Below, one piece after another: positions 57,101 to 63,167 of a stretch of DNA of 63,167 bases (its first letter is position 1; each line of letters begins with the position of its first letter). Origin of the DNA: Candidatus Woesearchaeota archaeon (lineage in GTDB: Archaea > Nanobdellota > Nanobdellia > Woesearchaeales > JAFCFN01); the NCBI GenBank assembly GCA_017608625.1, contig JAFCFN010000004.1, positions 1-63,167 on the forward strand, given 5' to 3'. The position numbers and the translations under genes were made by a program. The notes beneath the pieces were generated by a model. That model was not told the DNA's origin. It ran no database searches and worked only from the letters and a program-made list of their open reading frames with translations.

Positions 57101-58362
57101 TTTTCTTCTTCTTTTGGTTTCAGATCTAAATCACCATAATAGAATATGATTGTTATTGGTTTATCAAAAGTTGCGTTTATTGGCATTATATCATAATGCC
57201 TTAGTAATTTTCCTTGACCACTATTTGTACTGACTGCAAACTGGGATGAATTTTCCACGATGCTGAATACTGTATTATTTACTATTCCCCCATCAATAGC
57301 TGTATTAGAAGGTACATTGACTGTTACAGCTCCATCTGTAGATGTTAGAGTTCCTCCTTCTTGACCAATTAATTTTTTACTTTCTATTTTCCATTTATTT
57401 GCAGCATCATAAGCCAAACTGTCTTTCAATCCAGCGCAGTTTGTATCTGCGCTGGAATTAAAACCATAACTGTGACCCCAATAGTTTCCTCCTCCAAATA
57501 ATACAGCAAGATCTGTTCCTGAAGGAGGACAGGAATCAAAATGTACCTTGTAAACATTGTTTTTCAAAAGAGCGTTGTTGTTTGATTCTTCAAAATAAAC
57601 TTCATTTTTTATGTTATTTCCTGTTATGTAAGCGTGAGAAACTCCAAGCATATATAATTCGTTGAGTGTGTTATTAATTACCTTGTTATAGTTTCCTGCA
57701 GCAATTTCAACTCCAATATAACGGGTGTTAATTGTGTTGTTTACTATGTATGCATTTCCTTTTGTTATTATTTTAATTCCGCAGTCTCCAGTAATATAAT
57801 TATTTATAATGCTTGTATGATCATTTACATTGTATTCATCAGCAATTCCACAACCCCTAGCATTTATGACTTGATTATTTACGATACTATTATTAAAGCT
57901 GGTTGTTATACCTCCAAATCCCACTAAATATCCTATATCAGAAACAGCATTATCTTTAATTTTGTTATTATCAGAATTGACAATATGCACTAACTCATCG
58001 ATAGACTGTGTAGCTTCATTAGAAATTATGAGATTATTATCAGAATCTTTTAAATAAATTCCATATAAATAATCTTTGATAGTACAATTTTTAATTGTTA
58101 CTCCAGATCTGCCATTTAGGTAAATTCCATTTTTGTTACCTTCATATTGATATCCAATTGTATGTCCATTACAGTCCAAAGTAATGTCATTAGCACCAAT
58201 AATAATCCCATCTCCAGGACAATCTAATATGTCCTGAGTTAAAACAGTGTCTTCTGTTATTGTTTGGCCACAAACACCTTGACTAAATGCACTGGCAGAA
58301 TTAATTAGTATGATGCCCACTATTAAGATTAATACAGTGTTCAATAGTATGTTTCTTTTCAT
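54097..58362 (-). CDS. 1421-aa surface protein: right-handed beta-helix (NosD-like), FN3/Ig-like repeats, Ca-binding thrombospondin type-3-like C-terminus
   Basis: [51 protein letters not shown]; SGVAYYxLYKN FN3-like; [38 protein letters not shown]. Confidence 0.88.
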   Translation of the reverse strand: MKRNILLNTVLILIVGIILINSASAFSQGVCGQTITEDTVLTQDILDCPGDGIIIGANDITLDCNGHTIGYQYEGNKNGIYLNGRSGVTIKNCTIKDYLYGIYLKDSDNNLIISNEATQSIDELVHIVNSDNNKIKDNAVSDIGYLVGFGGITTSFNNSIVNNQVINARGCGIADEYNVNDHTSIINNYITGDCGIKIITKGNAYIVNNTINTRYIGVEIAAGNYNKVINNTLNELYMLGVSHAYITGNNIKNEVYFEESNNNALLKNNVYKVHFDSCPPSGTDLAVLFGGGNYWGHSYGFNSSADTNCAGLKDSLAYDAANKWKIESKKLIGQEGGTLTSTDGAVTVNVPSNTAIDGGIVNNTVFSIVENSSQFAVSTNSGQGKLLRHYDIMPINATFDKPITIIFYYGDLDLKPKEEEKLDIFYKNPETGNWEAQHAIKDTVAKTLTLETYHFSTYALIVLTEPEGKTIEKWLNQTGIYIVNGCAEDLAGNIVCQNKIIAIDIDKPATTDNYAYDNVWVNSDAHIILNATDIGSGILWTKYCIDNNNACVPNIDQKLIDVVDEGAYYIKYHSSDNAGNIENIKEIIVKLDKTAPSTSLSLTGQLGRNEWYISNVNAVTTASDSLSGVADSYICSNQNNNCTPTSGNSIIITTEGDNFVKYYSTDNAGNVESTNTDLIKIDKTDPIVNINPLPEFDGDGIVQITWTGYDNTSGIAYYELYRNNQLILTTTNTSYIDSGLSDATTYTYYVKAYDNAGRSKDSAKTSVTIDLYPPTIPDIYPLPQYTTKLNIYVDWNESYDEVSGVAYYTLYKNNESHISTGLNTYFNDTLVLEGMTYYYQVTATDNVYHESNKSDIATTTIDTIPPTTNHSVVGVTGDNGWYKEQEIYITLTASDATSGVSKTYYKINSANYTPYTGTFNLSDGIYTIYYYSVDNAGNKEAEKYFVVKVDTYPPTTMDDSDDIWHNTNVTIELISGDSLSGVAYTYYCTDQINNCTPSIIGNHALISKEGYNYLRYYSKDYAGNKEEIKSALVKIDKTPPSLTIDPVTTPTNIPTQTITGTVTDELSGVKEVVVNGVNATIIDNTYAATINLVEGLNTISVIATDIAGNQISKTTYIFLDTVPPYEELKFTASQDGTCTGEFLFNNIDYKNGSVIVKDDEIIYVDNCLTLENLITDPEPSSGIKGSTIEIYDPNNNLLATLASPGPTEFNFDSLEALTDSIYVIIVKTARDNAGNSNTIKVTVYLDEDNDGVRNDVDKCPDTLLQESVPTDVLRPQHYAAVDEDRIFETNIGSSSNPEIVDSSITTATTYGCSCEQILYCKPGENKGEQKFGCTEGTMKVWINQNGWAPVCQVNGIITEGEAKDSLEDTDEEGTTDALDLDNDGDGIVDADDSEPDSKPVEPGKQGTGKPIWWCEKHPEKC

Positions 58363-59681
58363 TTTTTATTAATAGTCAAATTCAAATTTTTTATTCCTGA
58401 CAAAGAGTCTGTAGCATTGATTATAATTTTTACAGTTGAGACATACCAATTACTTAATCCTTCTATACCCTTAGCTATTATATTTGAAACAGGTTTTGTT
58501 TTATCTATGTTTACTTCTATTGATTTGATGGTTTCTTTATTTCCTGAATTATCAACAGCATAATATTCTATTATGTTGCTGCCTTCTTCTGAAATTAAAG
58601 TATTTACGTTTGATCCAGGGACTGTTATCCAGGCTCCATTATTAATCCTGTAATTAATTTCTTTTACACCGCATGCTGGAGAGCCTTCTTCAAACGCTGT
58701 TAGAGTTATATTGACATTATGATTTACCCAATCAGAAGGTGCATTATGAGTTGTTACAGGAGCAATTTGATCATTCTCATCTATTAAACCATTGCAATTG
58801 TTATCTAATCCATCACATACTTCTTCTGCTCCTGGATTTATATCAGCATTATTATCATCACAATCTGTGTCTGCAAAATATCCATCATTATCAGAATCCC
58901 CAATTATTTCAACATCTGTTAGTGTATAATCCCAAGCAAGTTTATCATTCCAATGATCTTTTCCAAAAGGATAAATCATTGCAACGAAATTATACACATT
59001 AGCTGACTGTGCTGTTTTTGGAACAATAAAATTAATATTATAGGTACCATCTGCTGTATTTATGTGATCCCATGTACCATCTGTAATGTATGTTTGGTCA
59101 TTATACTTTAATTCAACTCTCACACTTAGGTCTGTTGAGGGTACGCCAGTCCATGTTACAGGAACAGAATAAATAGTTACACCATCTGCATATAGCTTTT
59201 TAGGATAATTTCCAATTTTAAATGTAGCATCTTTACCGTCGCAATTTTCATCAATACCATTATTAAATATTTCAATAGCACCAGGATTTATATCAGCATT
59301 ATTATCATCACAATCAACAGCAGAATATGTACATCCTTCAGTATAGCCTTCTATACCATATCCATCATTATCATTATCTATACAAGTTATTATTATACAT
59401 GCATCTGGATCATCTGTACAAGCTATATCACCATAATCTGCTGGAGAAACTAAATCAAGATCCCCACACTCATAACCTTGCGTGTTGATAATAACTCCTG
59501 TTGTACAGAAGTCTGGATCTGTTGTGCATGATGCTCCATAATCCTCTGGATCTACTGAATCAATATTTTCACAAACATATTGTTGGTTGTTTATTATAAC
59601 TGTTTGGGCTAAGGCAATGCTGGATAAAATAAAGAAAAAAATGAAAAATACAAAAACTGCTTTATTAATTAAAAATTTCAT
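58359..59681 (-). CDS. Secreted MopE-like protein (putative metal-binding [15 protein letters not shown] motifs)
   Basis: Signal peptide; DNDNDGYG...[31 protein letters not shown] and [39 protein letters not shown]. Confidence 0.85.
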   Translation of the reverse strand: MKFLINKAVFVFFIFFFILSSIALAQTVIINNQQYVCENIDSVDPEDYGASCTTDPDFCTTGVIINTQGYECGDLDLVSPADYGDIACTDDPDACIIITCIDNDNDGYGIEGYTEGCTYSAVDCDDNNADINPGAIEIFNNGIDENCDGKDATFKIGNYPKKLYADGVTIYSVPVTWTGVPSTDLSVRVELKYNDQTYITDGTWDHINTADGTYNINFIVPKTAQSANVYNFVAMIYPFGKDHWNDKLAWDYTLTDVEIIGDSDNDGYFADTDCDDNNADINPGAEEVCDGLDNNCNGLIDENDQIAPVTTHNAPSDWVNHNVNITLTAFEEGSPACGVKEINYRINNGAWITVPGSNVNTLISEEGSNIIEYYAVDNSGNKETIKSIEVNIDKTKPVSNIIAKGIEGLSNWYVSTVKIIINATDSLSGIKNLNLTINKK

Positions 59682-59693
59682 ATTTACCCTTTA

Positions 59694-62600
59694 TTAAGAG
59701 ATTATTGGTTGTTTGAAAGTGTTGTCATTAGCACAATAATATCCATTAATACATGGTTGTGATGAATCACATACATCTCCATATTTTGTTGCTTGATAGC
59801 AATATTGTTGTGTTATTGTCCATTGTGGAACACATGCATTTGCTATATTGCTAGGAACTGCTATTTCTCCTGTCCAGCAATTTGCACAGTTTTCTTTTGC
59901 TGGTGCAAATACATTTATTGTTGGCAAATCACTATTCCCAGGTGTGCTATGACATGTATAATTATTTATTGCATTACCCCAACAGTATGTTGTACAATCA
60001 GCTTTTGCTGTGCATGGGCATCCATCAGCAGGGTTTATCAAAGCATTTGTGTCATCACAATCTGATAAAGTTGTTGATCCAGTGCATGCACTTAAATCAG
60101 TTCCTTGTGCTCCAAAACCATCTCCATCAGCATCACTACATTCTGGAGGTGCTGCTCCTACAGTACAAACATGTTTTCCTAAACCATTGTTGTAATGGTC
60201 TGCTATTTCTTCTGGTGTTAAGGCTCTGTTGTAGATTGCTACTTCGTCGATGAGGCCGTTGAAATATTTACCATCATAAGGCACACTCCCTCCAAAATAC
60301 CAATTTCCATTAGTTCCTTGATCACCCACCTCCCAAATTTCTCTATCACCAGAATTGTCCACACCGTTTACATAAAGATAAATTTGTCCATTTGGTACTT
60401 GTCTTACTACAATATGATACCACTCTCCTCCTGTCCAAGAAGTTCTTTTTGAATAAACACTTCTCCACTTCCACCAATAAACCCTTAATTTTCCTGTATC
60501 TGCTTGTAACATCCCCATAGGATTTATACCTCCTTCACCGGGATTCCCCCCTTCACCAACTAATAATTGATTTTCACTTGCAGAGGAATCAAAGGTATTT
60601 TGAAGTTTAAACCAATATTCGACTGTAAAACCATCGGCTATCGCATTTGATATTGGCGTGGCTTGTATTCTCACATAATCATCACTTCCATCAAAACTCA
60701 AAGCACTTCCAACCTTTCCTGTTGTCCATGTTGCACCATAAATTGTTCCATTATTAACTCCTAATACATCTGAAGCTATGTTTCCAGAACCTTCATCAAA
60801 CTGCCATACTGAAACAGCACCTTCTGGGCATACAACAGCAGCGGTAGTTTCTTCACTTCCAATTGAAATTGTTGGTTCTGGGGAGGCATATTTTCTAATA
60901 ACTAAATTATCAAAATAGTAACCATTAGTGTCATAACCCCATTTTACACCAATTCTTATATCCATATCAGTTGGATTATCAATCGCATGCCAACTCGTAT
61001 CTTCCAATACATTCCCGCTTAAGTCAGATATTACGATTTTTGCTTGACCGTTTGCTAAGAATGCTTCTATTTTGCGATTTAAATCAGAAGTTAAGTATTT
61101 CTCAGATGTAGTCCATACATCGTTGTTATAATCCCACCAATAAAGTGTCCCACCAGACCTAACATAAATTTCTCGCCAACGACTACTCCAGCTAGTTCCT
61201 CTAACTCCAACATTAAAATTTCCTGCTCCATTCAAGGTTGTAAATCTAGGATTGTATTGCGTGTTAGGAGAACCATCAGAACCTAAATAATCTATTGAAA
61301 AATACATTCCAACGTCAGTTGCATTAAATGGCTCACTTAAATGAAGATAAGCTGCATCTCTATTCCCTGTGCTATCTCCAACTATATTCACATGCAATTT
61401 GCCATCAACAATTTCTATCGTGCTATAAGATGATTTTGCATACCCTAATATCTTGTTATTATACCCATTAACTTGTGTTGAAAAATCATTCCAGTCATAC
61501 ATGGTTGCTGATTTATTGCTTGCACTCGCCGCATTTGGATTACCATAATACATATAAATGCTAGCTGTTGATCCTGCAGGGATATTTGGAACTTTTACCC
61601 ACGCAACAGATGGGCAGCTTTCTAGCCAATAAGACAATTGATTCCCATTCTGATCGCTAAATCTTAGATCAGAACAATCAGAATTCATCTTTCCTTCTGA
61701 TATTAATGCAGATCCATCAAATTCAACTTTTATTTGATAATCTGTTAAAGCATTTGAGTTTTCTGTGTTATCTATTGTTATTTCTCTTTTATATGCCCAC
61801 TGAGATAAAGATAACTCTTCAGGTTTTGTTTCATTATAATGCTGTTGAATTTCTTCTGGAGTTAGTGCTCTGTTATATATTTTTACTTCATCTATGAGGC
61901 CGTTGAAATATTGACCACTGTACTTACATCCTGATGCAACATCATTTGCACCTCCTATAAATATGCTACAGAAATTATTGGCAGCCATATCCACACCAAC
62001 ATATTTACTATCGCCTAATACACCATTCATATAAATACGAAGATAATTACCATCATATGTATAGGCAACATGATACCAATTATTTTCTGAATATGAAGTT
62101 GGAGAATCTATATAGTACCAGTTATCATCTGTTCCCTTAAACTGTCCACGGAAAAAATTACCCGCAGAAGATTTTAATAACTGATATCTTCCATTTTTTC
62201 CAGCAATCCATCTTTGTCCAGTATTAGAATCAGGTTTCACCCACGCCTCAATCGTAATCGCATCAGTAATATCCAAACTTGCTGAATCTGAGATAATCAC
62301 ATAATCATCCACCCCATCAAAACTCAAAGCCCTACCTCCTCCTGCAATAGGAGAATCAACACAAATTGCTCCATTAATAGTTCCATCATTTCCATAAGTT
62401 GATGAATCAGTTGCAGTACAATCATTAAATGTATAGTTTGCAACTAAAGGTTCAGGTTCAGGAGCAGCAGGAGTACAATATTGCTTTGAATTTAGGCCAT
62501 TAATATAATGTTGATTAATTTCATCAGCAGTTAGAGCTCTATCATAAATTGCTACTTCATCTATGAGGCCGTTGAAAGTAGCTCCAGGACCACCTTGCCA

Positions 62601-63167
62601 TCTTGAACCAATAAACACATTAGAGCTTGAGCCTCTTATTGCTCCACTGGTAGTTTTTTCTGACTTAAGGACACCATCAACATATAACTTAATCGAGGTA
62701 CCATCATATGTTCCAGCTATATGATACCATCTGCCTGCTGATATCTTTATATAATCAGTTGATATTAAAGCATCATACTCATTTACTATGCGAAAAGCTA
62801 CACCTTCCAATCCATCATCTAGCCTTAATTCATAATCCCCATTACCTGCCTCTCCTACATTATGTTTAATTAAAATGCCTGCATCTTTAAATGTATTTGA
62901 ATCCCATTTTATCCAAGCTTCAACTGTTATCTTTTGAGTAATATTCAAACTGTCAGAATAATTTATTTTAACATAATCATCCACACCATCGAAACTAAAT
63001 GCCTGCCCAACCTTTCCTTCTACAAATGTAGCTCCATTAATACTTCCATCATTATTACCATAAGCATCACTTGCATCACCATCAGCTTTCCAATAGCTTA
63101 CCAAACCTTCACTATGGCTCTCGCCACATGTTGGAACATCAGCAGCATGAGCTGCTATTTCTTCTGG
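59694..63167 (-). CDS. Multi-LamG surface protein with DUF2341-like segment (5' end beyond window)
   Basis: Repeated ALSFDGVDDYV...GLIDEVAIYNRALTPEEIxxHYN; reading frame continues as PEEIAAHAADVPTCGESHSEGLVSYW to the edge. Confidence 0.88.
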   Translation of the reverse strand, partial: PEEIAAHAADVPTCGESHSEGLVSYWKADGDASDAYGNNDGSINGATFVEGKVGQAFSFDGVDDYVKINYSDSLNITQKITVEAWIKWDSNTFKDAGILIKHNVGEAGNGDYELRLDDGLEGVAFRIVNEYDALISTDYIKISAGRWYHIAGTYDGTSIKLYVDGVLKSEKTTSGAIRGSSSNVFIGSRWQGGPGATFNGLIDEVAIYDRALTADEINQHYINGLNSKQYCTPAAPEPEPLVANYTFNDCTATDSSTYGNDGTINGAICVDSPIAGGGRALSFDGVDDYVIISDSASLDITDAITIEAWVKPDSNTGQRWIAGKNGRYQLLKSSAGNFFRGQFKGTDDNWYYIDSPTSYSENNWYHVAYTYDGNYLRIYMNGVLGDSKYVGVDMAANNFCSIFIGGANDVASGCKYSGQYFNGLIDEVKIYNRALTPEEIQQHYNETKPEELSLSQWAYKREITIDNTENSNALTDYQIKVEFDGSALISEGKMNSDCSDLRFSDQNGNQLSYWLESCPSVAWVKVPNIPAGSTASIYMYYGNPNAASASNKSATMYDWNDFSTQVNGYNNKILGYAKSSYSTIEIVDGKLHVNIVGDSTGNRDAAYLHLSEPFNATDVGMYFSIDYLGSDGSPNTQYNPRFTTLNGAGNFNVGVRGTSWSSRWREIYVRSGGTLYWWDYNNDVWTTSEKYLTSDLNRKIEAFLANGQAKIVISDLSGNVLEDTSWHAIDNPTDMDIRIGVKWGYDTNGYYFDNLVIRKYASPEPTISIGSEETTAAVVCPEGAVSVWQFDEGSGNIASDVLGVNNGTIYGATWTTGKVGSALSFDGSDDYVRIQATPISNAIADGFTVEYWFKLQNTFDSSASENQLLVGEGGNPGEGGINPMGMLQADTGKLRVYWWKWRSVYSKRTSWTGGEWYHIVVRQVPNGQIYLYVNGVDNSGDREIWEVGDQGTNGNWYFGGSVPYDGKYFNGLIDEVAIYNRALTPEEIADHYNNGLGKHVCTVGAAPPECSDADGDGFGAQGTDLSACTGSTTLSDCDDTNALINPADGCPCTAKADCTTYCWGNAINNYTCHSTPGNSDLPTINVFAPAKENCANCWTGEIAVPSNIANACVPQWTITQQYCYQATKYGDVCDSSQPCINGYYCANDNTFKQPIIS

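Noticed and set aside
54097-63104. The three large surface ORFs being one gene broken by stops/frameshifts
   Set aside because: ORFs at 58362 and 59681 each start with their own clear signal peptide, so they are separate secreted proteins; only the MopE-like 3' end looks truncated.

Overview
AT-rich archaeal chromosome segment. The gene content (thermosome, archaeal FtsZ, SecE-Spt5-uL11, DtdA, Elp3, RNase P Rpp21, Fap7/AK6, archaeal ATP-dependent ligase, intron-bearing tRNAs, TATA boxes about 25 nt upstream of starts) points to a DPANN/Woesearchaeota-like organism; that placement is inference. From left to right: (1) a surface-glycan locus (PHP protein, GT2, DUF2304-like, three GT9 heptosyltransferase-like proteins, GT4, methyltransferase, flippase); (2) a stand-alone 5S rRNA with a hairpin insertion; (3) a HEPN/MNT pair behind four 15-bp palindromes; (4) a truncated RqcH/NEMF homologue; (5) a housekeeping block (Fap7, thermosome, CMP kinase, FKBP, FtsZ, SecE, Spt5, uL11, DtdA, Ca-type P-ATPase, antiporter, Elp3, NSUN methyltransferase, Rpp21, a dph2 remnant, MinD); (6) a 2966-aa surface protein with a cytoplasmic coiled coil, in an apparent operon with a 98-aa protein that shares a domain with the MNT protein and also sits behind palindromes; (7) tRNA-Asn with two introns and tRNA-Ile with three, then a tRNA-Arg overlapping a CDS; (8) cadherin-like repeat proteins and the C-terminal half of a Hel308-like helicase; (9) a bacterial-looking envelope/signalling island (YkuD-CapA fusion, CHASE2-cyclase, FecR); (10) DNA ligase with a zinc-ribbon insertion, and a large surface-protein cluster (beta-helix, MopE-like, LamG) running off the right edge. 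Best novelty candidates: the palindrome-controlled shared 'YALxGRxG' domain system, the multi-intron tRNAs, and the YkuD-CapA / CHASE2-cyclase / FecR island. All family calls were made by eye from motifs; no database search was run.
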